In this document: positions 24,270 to 35,319 of the stretch, piece by piece
Numbering within the stretch: position 1 is the first letter of the stretch
How the letters are laid out: every line of letters begins with the position of its first letter
Source: Sphagnum compactum
Lineage: Eukaryota; Bryophyta; Sphagnopsida; Sphagnales
DNA: 64,000 bases
Direction of reading: 5' to 3'
Assembly (NCBI GenBank): GCA_965153455.1
Contig: OZ234493.1
Location: forward strand, 26,278,213 to 26,342,212
Notes under the pieces: generated by a model
Databases searched by the model: none
What the model was told of the DNA's origin: nothing
What the model saw: the letters and a program-made list of their open reading frames with translations, nothing else
Translations under genes and position numbers: made by a program

Positions 24270-27050
24270 TGGTGGAAGCTTGCAGATGGTTATGTTGATT
24301 GGGCATTGCCATGTGGATGAAGCTTGTGTGTGAGGTCTTGATTTTTTTACCAAAGGAGTGCATGCCCAATGGGTTCTGCTTTGTTTGATGGGATCTTTGG
24401 GATGGTTTGTTGCCATGTGAATTTTTGTGAGTTTTTGACTTCCAAGCAAAGGAGTTGCACATGGCACCATACATTTGACTAGTTGCCAGCACTCAAGAGG
24501 AAGCCTGCACTCAATGAGATTGTGCACATTGAGTGCACCAATGAGGGTGGTGGGTATTGCAAGAAAGTCAACAAGGGCTAATTGTGAAAACTCATTTATG
24601 AATGGACTCAAGATTTCCATCATTCCTCTTGGCTTCTCTTTGAAGGTGCTCCCCATTTTCAAACTTCCTCACATTCACATTTTTAAAATTGTAAGGCTTC
24701 ATTTCATTCTTGAAATACCTTGTCATGATTCGTATAGGTGTTGTTTATTGATGATGAGTCGATCAATCATATCAACGACATGTTTGGTGTGGGACTCCAT
24801 GTAGTGTGAACGGGGCCAAGCTGATGACAAGAAGAAGTAATACAAACTCTTTTGCAATTTTACTTTCATATTGGGGGGAATTAAAAGCCAATTTGTGTTT
24901 TTAAAGCATAATCCAAAATGTTAGTTTGAAATAATAGGGGTTCAAAATCCACTTTAGCCTATATTGTAGTGTATTTTTAATATGTGTACTTGAATAAGTA
25001 CATAATACAAAGGTAGCAAAAACTATAATTGTCCAAGGTGATAGACCTTAAACCATTAAGGTCTTTGCCACATGTGTTATTAAAAATATCAAACTTAAAT
25101 GTATCCTCCAATTCTTATGATTTGTCTTCATTGGGTTGTAGTAATCATATTGGGAAGATTACAACTTGAATAGGCTATCATTATAAGTTAAGTTACAAAG
25201 ATTAATAACAATGAACTAAGTATTAATAATCAATTTAATTAGTACCAGTAGGTTCAATTCAATTAATATTATACAGGGACTTACAAAAAAAAAGAATTAA
25301 AACATTTTTTTGCACAACTTGGGGAAAAAAAAAGAATTAATGGTAATGTGGGATCATAATATTTATGAAAATCTAATTGAACAAATGATTTTCTTAGAAT
25401 ATCAAATGTGGTGTTAATATATGAACATAAAGCTTATGCACATGATAAAAAGAAAGTTGAATTAAGAATAATTATAATTTGCAACCAAAAGCTTTATATG
25501 AGTGATTGGAAAGAGAAAAAATCAAAATAAATGATAATGCATGACCATTTTATTATTTATATGAAAGAAAAAAGATCAAAACTAATGATAATGTGTAATC
25601 ATACAATACATATTTTTTATTGAAACTTTTCACACATGTGATTAAAATGCTTTCAATTACACAAAAAAATTAATTCAAAGCTTCTTTTTTGGGACCTAGG
25701 TTGCTTCTCATTCACTTTTCACCAAGTTCTAAATATTATTTGAATTATTTGACACATGGAATACAAAATGGATTTTTTATTTTGAATTTTTTTATCTCAA
25801 TAAAATCATTCAACATTTGCATCACTTACAAGTGGTGGCATTAATTTTGTTGTGTATGTGTGATAGTGTTGGGTAGGTATTAAAGTCCAATATACACCCA
25901 TTCTCCCTTTTGCTTCCATCAGCCTAGGTTAAAGTTGGTGAATTAATTACACATTTACGCATGTAAATTTTGCTTAACAAATGAAGGGAGGTTACATGCA
26001 CCCAAGAGGCTCAATTTATTTTCCCTTTGGGGCACGTGCGTATTTTTTTGTTTCTTTTTTTCGGGAGAAGGGGAACCAATGATTGGTAACCACCTAGATG
26101 CCACTTCATTGAAGCAAATGATGGTGACACTACCTAAATGCCATTTCACTAAAGCAAAATGTGGTGACATTTCTTTTTTGTATTTGATTTATTGGTGATG
26201 TAAGTGGTAACTTACATATTTTCTTTTCATGTGGTCAACATGGATGGTGTCAATTGTGCTAATGTTTGCATGTTTTTTTTTTTTTCCAAACAACCAAAAA
26301 CATTAATCACAAGTGTGTGTGGGTGGGGGGGGTGTTTGTGTAAAACAATTGTGTTTCTTTACAATTCTATAATGGGAATACAAACTTGTATTTGGGGTTT
26401 TCAAAGTTTCAAAAATTTCTTCTGATGAATGAAAGAGGTTCATTGCAATAAGAAATTTTGAACTTGACAAGCATGGCAACTAATCAATAGGAAAACAATA
26501 TAATAAACTACCAAGGCAAAAGCATGTTAAAGTATACAGAAAAAGTAAGTGTTTTGATTTTTATATTGTGCCATGCATATAAATGCAATAACATAACATC
26601 GAAATGGATAGAAGTATAATAGAATACCCTTGGTGCCCTGTATTACATTTGTAAAATCTACTTTCAAAATATTAAGAACAAATAAATTTTAAAAATAGGC
26701 AAAATAATCCCCATTTGTTGCATGGTAAATTTGTGATTGGGGAATCCTTAACACATCTAATTCAATGAAACATATTGATATTAGGTAAGGATATGAAAAT
26801 AATGATATTCTTAAAGGCATCATTAAAAAAATGTTTTGCTTTTTATTTGTTAGAACCTACTTATCACGTACTTTACAAAAGTCCATACTGCAAAAAGTAG
26901 ATGAAAAATAAATTGCAAAATCTACTTGTATTTTTAAAATCTATTTTCAACCTACTTTTACAATGTGGAGTTTGAATCTTAATGCACAATAGTGAGAAAA
27001 TTATCTTGTCTTTGACCATTCAAATAAAAATATTCCACATCTTATATATT
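24270..27050. other. Intergenic region without supported genes
   Basis: AT-rich sequence. A 136-codon minus-strand open stretch (24,252-24,662) has no recognised motif. A perfect 11-bp hairpin (TGCACTCAATG at 24,506-24,516, CATTGAGTGCA at 24,527-24,537) lies within it. Short imperfect tandem copies of 'GA.AAA..ATAATG' type are seen near 25.3-25.6 kb. Confidence 0.5.
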
Positions 27051-27055
27051 AATTC

Positions 27056-27130
27056 ACTAAGTCTGTCAGTTTGTCTGTGACCGTTGGTTTTATGTCCGGT
27101 CCATTAGACTGACAGACTGACAGACTTAGT
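27056..27130. repeat. Perfect 15-bp inverted repeat
   Basis: ACTAAGTCTGTCAGT (27,056-27,070) pairs exactly with ACTGACAGACTTAGT (27,116-27,130), leaving a 45-base loop that carries further GTCTGT/ACAGAC copies. Confidence 0.8.
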
Positions 27131-27480
27131 CCCGCTATCGAATAAACTTGTTGCAGGCAGTCTTGGGGCCCTACGTCGTTGTCCCAAAGCAGGATATAGA
27201 AATAAAACTCACATAACCGGTGAAATACCCGATGGTTTCTTATTGCAAGTAAATAACCGCTCAAACACAAGAGCACTGACTCGGCTTTTATGTCGCCTGA
27301 TGCCCGCGTGGTATCGCACGCCATCTGCACCGTCCGGATGGTCGTTCTTGAGGAATCTAACGGCAGAGTTCAGATTCCGCACGGTAGTAAGCTCAGTTAG
27401 AGAAAATTAGGGTTTGGCGCTCTGAAGGGGTAATAGCTTCCATCGCTGCTGTTCTTTCCGTGTGTGTCTGTCATATTCCG
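27131..27480 (-). other. CpG-rich island with telo-box; possible promoter/first-exon fragment
   Basis: This segment is far richer in CG dinucleotides than its surroundings. On the minus strand AAACCCTAA (27,407-27,415) is followed by a UTR-like stretch and an ATG at about 27,327 opening onto MACDTTRASGDIKAESVLLC and further codons. Another frame reads NSAVRFLKNDHPDGADGV. Neither frame is recognised and no splice chain follows. It may be the 5' end of a gene copy stranded in repeats. Confidence 0.3.
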
Positions 27481-27499
27481 CGGAAAAGAAAATAGAAAC

Positions 27500-27950
27500 T
27501 AAATAAATAAATAAACGCATAAAAAGAGAAAAAAATGAAGATAGAAAAAATAAGAATAAAAAAAATTAAAACAAGAAACAAACATAAACAAAAAAAGTAA
27601 AAACACAAAAACTATAAAAAAGGAATGGGAACAAATGAAACAAGGAAAGGGAAATATAGTAAAATCATTTTAAAAGAAAAAAATTACAAAAAAGAAGATA
27701 CCAAATAAAAAGTAGAAAATAAGAAAAAATAAAACTTATAATAATGAAGAAAAACCCTACTTGAAAAAGAATGGGGTGTGTCTTCTTTTTCCAAACTTCA
27801 AACTTGCATCCAAACAAACAAAAATACAAAAGTGAAAAAGAAACACTTTATTTTTATTATAAAAGAAATAATAATAAAAACAAAAAACACATAAAAAAAT
27901 AAAAGTTAAAAAAAAAAAAGTAAAACATGAACCAAACATTGTTGAAATAA
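27500..27950. repeat. A-rich block repeated in inverted orientation at 56.2-56.6 kb
   Basis: The block from about 27,620 to 27,815 matches the reverse complement of 56.24-56.52 kb. Shared segments include GAAACAA..AAAGGGAAATATAG, ACTTATA.TAATGAAGAAAAA and TTTCAAACTTCAAACTTGCAT (with one mismatch). The 56-kb copy abuts a gypsy reverse-transcriptase remnant, so both may be non-coding parts of that element family; this link is inference. Confidence 0.6.
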
Positions 27951-27959
27951 CACACACCT

Positions 27960-30900
27960 GTGCATTAGGCACGGGGTTCTCTAATGGCTGCATGGATAAA
28001 TGTAGTAATAGCTGGGTGTTCATTTATAACAAGGATATAGATATGACAATAAAATAGCAACAACGCAGCCAGCATTTGAATTGCACCCATGCAGGGAGCT
28101 GATGAAGTGAGTGGAGATGTTATGGTAGCTGGTCACTGCAATACATGTTGGTGTCTAAGGTCACCGAGCATGCATCATGACAACCCCATGTATGTTTTCA
28201 TGGGGGAATTTTCAACGAATTTTTGTCACGGGTACCCACTAATACAAATGGTTTATGATGGATTTTGTTGTTATTTTTTTCTACTTGTTAAGTAAATTGC
28301 CAAGGAGATTAAGTTGTCTACTTTACCATGCTTTTGCCCACCATAATGTTCATAATTAAACAAGTTTTTAAGCCAGTTCTTTGCCTAACATGATTACTTT
28401 GAGCAAAGTGGTTCCACCAACATTCTAGTAGCAATCATAGTAGAATAATAAAAGACCCATTCTTCACATTTGGGTGGCTTCTAGTCTTCTAATGTTTGAG
28501 GGGTCTATCATACTAACATTAACTACATACAACATGTCAAAAATAGGCAATACATATCAAGAGAACATGTCTTTTCCTATTGTATGCCATTTATAAAAGG
28601 AGTATAAAAGCCAAGTAACATATCATTACCTTTCTAATGAAGTTAAACTACCCCTATAGACTTTGTAGATGTCAATGTGGTGCCATGTACAACATCTACA
28701 TGGTTCCTATTGTAGGGTTTGAATAATGTCATGGTTGTAGATAAGTAAATAAACAATTAAAATGCCATTAGGCAACCAATGGATGGAACTAATGTAATCC
28801 AAAATGTTCTAAAACCTTGGTAATTTTTGGAACTAAAATCTTTAAGTTCTAAAAACCTAAAGAATATTTTTTAATCATTGTAAAACATGGTTCACTTGCT
28901 ACACCAACTAAAGTCCAAAATCATAATTCTACTTTATAAATTGGAGCACACAATTACATTTGAATCTTTTTAAGTCCTCTCATTCTTACATGACCCCTAC
29001 AACATCACTATATTTTTTTAAATTGGAGTTGACTTTGTGGGGTCAAACCCTCACTTCTATCACATTTAACTCGAACTTTACTCCCAACCCCAAATTTAGA
29101 TGCCTCTAAGATGCGACACATAGTTTTTATCACATTCCTTTTTGAACAGTCCTACCCATTACAAACCTAAACTTGGTTCTATGCGACTTATAACAATTCT
29201 CATTGAAAAATTCTTCCAAATTGTGATCTATTTTCTCTATTCCAATTCATCCCTAGTTACCTTGATTCACAAACTTCTCATAGTACACAACCCATTCACA
29301 TTGGATATGATGTTCTAAAATGCATATCTTTTTCTTTCAATTTCAACCAATGCAATTTACTTACATCCTCAGAATATCCTAGACTTTTATTCAATCCCAC
29401 TCTACACACATATATTCACACATTCAACATGTCTAATACATACAACACATTAAGATTTAATGAATTATGTTTGCCTTCCCTTCCAAAACCATTGTGTAAT
29501 TATCTTCTTGTTCCTAATCCTCGCTTGTTTCCTCATCAAAACTCCTCCATCATTCCTACTTGCCAAATTCCTTTCTAGTCACCTCCCAAACATCCCACCA
29601 ATCAATAGCAACTCTCCATCACCTACCCACAAACAAAACAAACAAACACAAAATGGCAAACTTCATGCCTTTTTAAAACACTTCCTTTAGCCATCTTCTT
29701 GGAACTCTAAAATAGAAAAAGTGATAAACATTTTGTAACCCCAAAAAGAAGGGGTGAAGAAAAACAATATCTTATGCATAAAAGATTCAAAGTAGAGCCA
29801 TAAACCCTAGGAATTCTACAACGTTATCAATTCCAACACTTGCATTGTAAACCCGATGTTACCATAAATTTCATTGGTGCAACTGATTTGACAGAACAAG
29901 ATTCAATATTCTGTATGTAAATCGCCAACTATTACATACGTGTGAGCCCTCACAAACTTGTCATAATGGCAACAAACAGTTGGCTGCCATGTACAAAACC
30001 ATTAAAAGTTGAGGTATAGTTTGAGGTCAGAACTCTCAAGGTTCTTTCAGTCCATATGAGCTGCTAACCCTTTTCCAACTAATGCCACAATGTAGAGGAT
30101 CATTAAGTTCCTTATCTGATAAACCCTAGTCTTAGAAACATCTGGATCTACATGTCTGGATCAAAGTATGAGTGATGTATACCAAGTTTACTTAAAACCA
30201 CTCAGAAAAAACATGTTTTTTTTTGTGCAAGAATAGGCTATAGATATATTTCTATGAAGTTCCCACTCTTGTCCTCATTTATCTCATTCTACCTAGCCCA
30301 AGGACACCCCACTGAGGCTTCTAGTATTCATTCAGACAACATGGATTCAAGAGAGATGCAACAAAGGTCCCCATTCCAAATGCATACTTGTCCCTACATG
30401 CCCCTTTTTCTATAGCTCGAACTTCCTTCCTTTTGTCATCAATCTTCAACATCAACCCCTTATAAAATCTATTCTTCCTAAGGACATATTGCTTGCCATA
30501 GTGTACTTACTAGCGTAGTGGAAATCAACAACTACTAATCACGACTAATCCAACCTGCTATCTCCTGAAACACATGAAAAAAAAAAAAAAGATAGAATCT
30601 GCATGCATTGCTCCCAAATTCTCCTTCTTCTTTTGTCTTCCACTGTCCTACTATGCAAACCTCCATTGAATGTTGCAACTCCTTTAGCCATCCATAGTTT
30701 AGTGTCGATCTGTTCTTCATAACACACAAACAAACAAGACGTCCTATCCATGCTTATAAATTTCCTTGAAACAGTAATTGCTGCAATGATGAAATATTTC
30801 CCGCCGTTAGCATGTAGAAAGTTGACGACCACTGAAAACAAAAACCAAAACCTTAAAAACTTGCCATGTTCACATTATCCAAGGGCCTTTATGTCTGGTC

Positions 30901-32135
30901 ACACTTCCAACAGTTTCTAACATTTTGACTAAAAGTTGGTTCAATCTCTCAAAACCCTCAACAATTCATGCTGAGATAATACCATCACATGTCAATAGAA
31001 TCTTGTTCACACAATTTGAAGTTACACTAGGCTCTTGCTAGGCACCTCATTTGTTTGTGGAATGGTTGAGGGTTGAAGTTTGAACTATTGAGCAATTGGA
31101 AGAGATGTTAAACAAAAAGAATTCCCAAAAAAGTGTGATAATGGAGATCATGAACTGGGTCCAGGACACCACCCACCACCAGCTGCAAAGTTCATAAGGG
31201 TGTTTAACATCCCTCCCCTAGACCTCGTAATTCCAGGTGGCATTTTACTACATAATTGTTCTGATAAGTGGCCTCCATTTGTGGCCTTGGAAAAGAGAGA
31301 TATTAGAAGCTGGACACCTGTCACTTAACTGTCTTCTAATATTTAAATAGTTAAATGAATGCTGGTTTCCCAACTTGTAATTCAGGTGGGATTTTAAGAT
31401 CTCCCTACAACCCAAAGAGGAAATAATTTGGAACCTTGTTGTCCAAAGGGGACAAAGTCAATAATCGAGGAACCTGGCAAAACAGTGGGGGAGAAGGAAC
31501 TATACAGAAAATGAACCTCCCAAGTACATAGACAATGAACCCCATGCAGACCGAGACAGGCAAGACAATCAATCCCCTTTTACTTACTACATACGGGCCA
31601 AGTAAAATGAAGGAGGAATAAGAAAGAACCCCAACCTATTGACTTCCCGTTCATTGGTGAATGTTCATTTTTCATGGGTTGACAGTAATAAGTTATTTGG
31701 AGCAATGCTTGATTGCAACCAACAAACGAATAATATAATAGCTTGTGGAAAATGCCACAAGTTTTAGGCCAGGGGCAGTTGCCAATGGACTTTTTCCTTC
31801 TTGCACATAGATTGCATTGCATAAGAGTGTGCTCAAGACAAGGAAGATTTGATGGTTGACATGTACTTCACTTGGCATCAAGTGTCATTTCACTGTTCCC
31901 CCTCCCCGTCCCCTCAACAACTCTCATCACGAGGTGACATTACTTATCCCTTAGACCTTTATGCTAGAGAAAGTTGTTGCTTTTGTGGGTGTGTGTCTGG
32001 CCTTTTGGACTCTTGTACTGGTTGAGATAGATGGGTAGTAGTAGGCCAAGGTGCCAAGTTCCAACTCCAAACTCATGGTTTCCACCGTCAAGCCAAACAG
32101 CATTGAGTAGCTTATAGCTGCTTCAAATGTGGTCT
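27960..32135. other. Intergenic region without supported genes
   Basis: AT-rich, with poly-A tracts (near 30.58 kb). Near 31.2-31.4 kb there is a diverged direct repeat (GTAATTC.AGGTGG.ATTTTA twice) and a 10-bp inverted repeat (ATATTAGAAG at 31,300-31,309, CTTCTAATAT at 31,333-31,342). No exon chain or family motif was found. Confidence 0.5.
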
Positions 32136-32139
32136 GGTT

Positions 32140-32270
32140 GTTGTTACACTGGTTCCTTCAGAGAATGATACATGAGATCGGTTCCAGGTAACCTGAATTA
32201 CAACCTTCGATTAACTGTTGGTTAACCTTTGGTTAGCCTCGATTTCTAGTTGTTTTTTAACACTGGAAGG
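32140..32270 (-). repeat. CAGTGTTA-type GGTTAAC-rich repeat
   Basis: On the minus strand it starts CCAGTGTTAAAAAAC and carries repeated GGCTAACC, GGTTAACC, GGTTACC and GGTTG motifs, ending near ACCAGTGTAAC. The design resembles the CAGTGTTGG elements elsewhere in the window, with a different internal motif. Confidence 0.4.
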
Positions 32271-32274
32271 AACA

Positions 32275-34120
32275 TAATTGAGGAATCTTTGCTGGGGATA
32301 GATAACCAGGGTTGGTCAGGTATACAAATTCTAACACATCAGTGGGTATAATCAGGGTGTATAATCGTTGCAAAATTACTAATCCAAGTAAGTGTAAAGG
32401 TAATGACCAAAATGTACCTTGTTCACAACGTAAGGTTAAGATAATTATTTGATAGTATATCCTATGAATAGAAATGGGTAAATGTAGAGTAAAGAAAAGT
32501 AATGATAATATGTACAAAGGATGGCACATTGAGAAGAAAGACAATTAGTTGTGCAATTGGCATTGCAAACATGAACACATGAAATCAAAAAAATAGGTTT
32601 AGTAACAAATTCACTGACATATGATAAGACTCTCAATGTTTAATATAGGTTTACATATATATTATTCATGTTAACCACTAGTGTGAACAAATCCTTCATA
32701 ACCATGCACTTTGCAAAATATGAAAATGTGTCTATGCTATTAGGATGAATTTGGCATATACTCACTTTTCACCAACCTCAAAAACAATTAGCCTCTCTCG
32801 GAAAAAAATTAACCTCAAATATTATGTATTAGTTAGAATAAAAACAGGGTAAGACGAAATACTTACCAGACAAGTAATGTAACTGAAAGTAGCTGAGTAG
32901 CAAAAAAATTCACCAGTTGGGTAGGATATATATATCACCCAATGGAATATCAAGGTACATAGGCTGGCCTACACACTCAAGCCTGGAGATAACCCATGGA
33001 AACAGAAATGAAGGCATTAGGAGGCATCAAGGTGCACGGACCTGGGCTCTGGACCCAAACAACTCGAGATGTCTTTCAATCCTGCTCAACAAAATCATTG
33101 CATCCAGTGTGGAATGTGCCCCTTACGTATGAAGCTGAAACTATCAATATAATGGTGAGGTCTTCTTTGTGAGAAACAAGAAGTACCTCTACTCTACGCT
33201 ATTAGAAGAGACTCTTTGAATTATGTGGAGGAACTTCTTGCCTTTCAAGTCATATAGAGAATACACCTTCCCCTTAGAGGGAGGTCGTGGATTTGTACCC
33301 ATTCAAGCCATTACACATGTGGGAATTTTTTTGGGGGTTTGTCTTGTGTTCTCTTCGGGATTGATTTAATTCTTGGCATGATGTAATGAACAGAGTGAAA
33401 GAAAGTGGGCCAAACTTTGTGCAGACTTCATGACACCATAAAGGGCCCTACACATACGGGTCATCCACACTGAGAAAAAAAAGTGCTTTAAGAGCTACTT
33501 CCTCATTAGAGTTTTGGAGAATTTTTTTGAAGTTGTAAAATTGCTCACAGCTGGATCTAGGAACTCTGTGACATGGGTTTTGACTTGTGCTCAAAGAATG
33601 AATAGTATACTTGCATAAGTTATTTGTGTATGTATATGTAGAGATACCCAACTTCAAGTTATTATATACTCCTCACCTTGTCGTATCAACCCGGCAAGTG
33701 AGAATGTTGAACTTAATTCGACACCAAGATTCAAGGCCATCTTTGCCTTTTGTGTCCAGATATCATTCCTTCCATATCTGTGTGCACCCAGATCTCCCTA
33801 GTCAGCATTGGGATTCTTCTTGAGAGGAGAAGTCTAGGTACCTTATGTATAAGATGCCATCCTTATGTATTGATTCTTGAGAAGGGCTTGTGCTTGAGCA
33901 CAACACAAGGGTTGATTGGTTGCTTGTCACATTTCAGTACCAAGGAAGGGGGTTGTGGTTGAGCAGAAGAAATGGTCATTTCAAGTTTTCATGGACCTTT
34001 TTAACCCTTTTTTTTTTCTCCCCTTCCTTTATCCTTTGTTTGTTGATGTTCTTCACAAAAGGTTTGTTGTTAAACTGAAAAAGGCAATTGACACATGTTT
34101 CCTCAAATTGTATCCATGCA
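32275..34120. other. Intergenic region without supported genes
   Basis: No motif-bearing frame was found. The plus strand at 32.9-33.4 kb is less AT-rich and may be a retroelement non-coding fragment, but no terminal repeats were found. Confidence 0.45.
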
Positions 34121-34124
34121 GTAC

Positions 34125-34380
34125 CAGTGTTGGGCGGTTCTCACTAATTTTAGAGAACCATCAATTTTCGGTCTTTTTAGGCCATGTGTGAGAACCGCCG
34201 TGGTTCTCACTTTTTTACAAAAAAAATAGGAGGCTTACGAGAACAGTCCCGGGTATCAGAATTTTTTTTTCAAGGAACAAGGAAACAATTCCGATTCTCA
34301 AGCTTGACGGTTCTCAACAATTTGAGAACAGCCAGTTTTCTTGGCTGGTTCTCACAAGTCGGATCTCAGAAATTTCCATA
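34125..34380 (+). repeat. CAGTGTTGGG element crowded with GAGAACC/GGTTCTC palindromes
   Basis: It begins CAGTGTTGGGCGGTTCTCAC. Within about 250 bp at least eight GGTTCTC/GAGAAC-like motifs occur in both orientations. One pair forms a perfect hairpin: GTGAGAACC (34,188-34,196), loop GCCGT, GGTTCTCAC (34,202-34,210). No open frame explains this. Clustered subterminal motifs next to a CAGTGTT end suggest a hAT-type non-autonomous element; the other end was not located. Confidence 0.5.
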
Positions 34381-34384
34381 TATT

Positions 34385-35315
34385 TTTTTGACATTGAGGG
34401 TGTTGGCAAGCTACGGTGTACACAATTTGACTCAAATTTGAAACTACATGTAATATCAAAAGTAGCAACAAGTAAGATTTCACCCACTTCGATAATTTTA
34501 AAGATCACATATAAATCATTTGGGCTTCAACATTAAAGAAAGTCACAAGAATTATGAATATGAAATTGAAATATAATTGTACATTTGTGTAAATATACAC
34601 CAATAATTTAATAAAGGTTTTTTAAAAACCCGTATTTGATAACAATTTTTCATTTTTTTAAAAAATTCAAAACTTCATCTTACTTTTCTCAAATGATTAA
34701 GAAAACACTTAGCTGAGATAAATTGTCAATGGAAGACCATTTTTCAACCTAAAAAATCATAATCATCAACATTGTCATGCCATAATGTACTAATAAACAT
34801 TTTAAAATCATTTGATCTAAATTCCATGACCTTGAAAAAAATTGAAAACCTTGATGGGAAAGATCGTTCTATATGACAGATTTGTTAAAAATGTGATACA
34901 ACTTTTCAAATCAAAATAATACTTTGTTGGATTATTATATCATTCATATATGCATTGATTTCACAACATAATGCTAGATTGGGATATAAACCATTATCTA
35001 TTACAAAATTTTGGTGAAAATTATTTTCCAAAATTCTATCATGATGCATGAAACTCGGATAGGTATTGAAAATTGAAACTATGACAGTTTTTTGTGTAGA
35101 CCATAGCTTGCCAACACCCTTGAATATATTTTCAGTAGTTTATAAGTCCACAATTTCATCTCTTTCAAAAGTTCCTTCAAATTGTTATAATTCCTCTTCC
35201 AAGTCTACATCTATTCCAATAAGTTTTAAAAGGTTAGGAGGGTATTTACAACCAACTTTACAATCATTGGGCTAATTTTTGTTCATAAAATTTAATTTCT
35301 CTAAATTTTTTGATT
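34385..35315. other. Intergenic AT-rich sequence
   Basis: Nothing recognisable is seen, apart from AT-rich low-complexity DNA bordering the hAT pseudogene. Confidence 0.5.
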
Positions 35316-35319
35316 GTTA

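Noticed and set aside
24252-24662. 136-codon minus-strand frame as a gene
   Set aside because: No recognised motif, overlapping open frames, and no promoter or splice evidence.
27131-27480. First exon of a peroxin-14-like gene (frame NSAVRFLKNDHPDG)
   Set aside because: Only one short stretch resembles it; the following residues do not, and no further exon was found.
27500-27950. Poly-A tail of a processed retrogene
   Set aside because: The A-rich block is mixed sequence repeated in inverted form at 56 kb, so it is a dispersed repeat rather than a tail.
34125-34380. GAGAACC motifs as auxin-response elements
   Set aside because: They differ from the TGTCTC/GAGACA core, no gene is adjacent, and the cluster starts at a transposon-like end.
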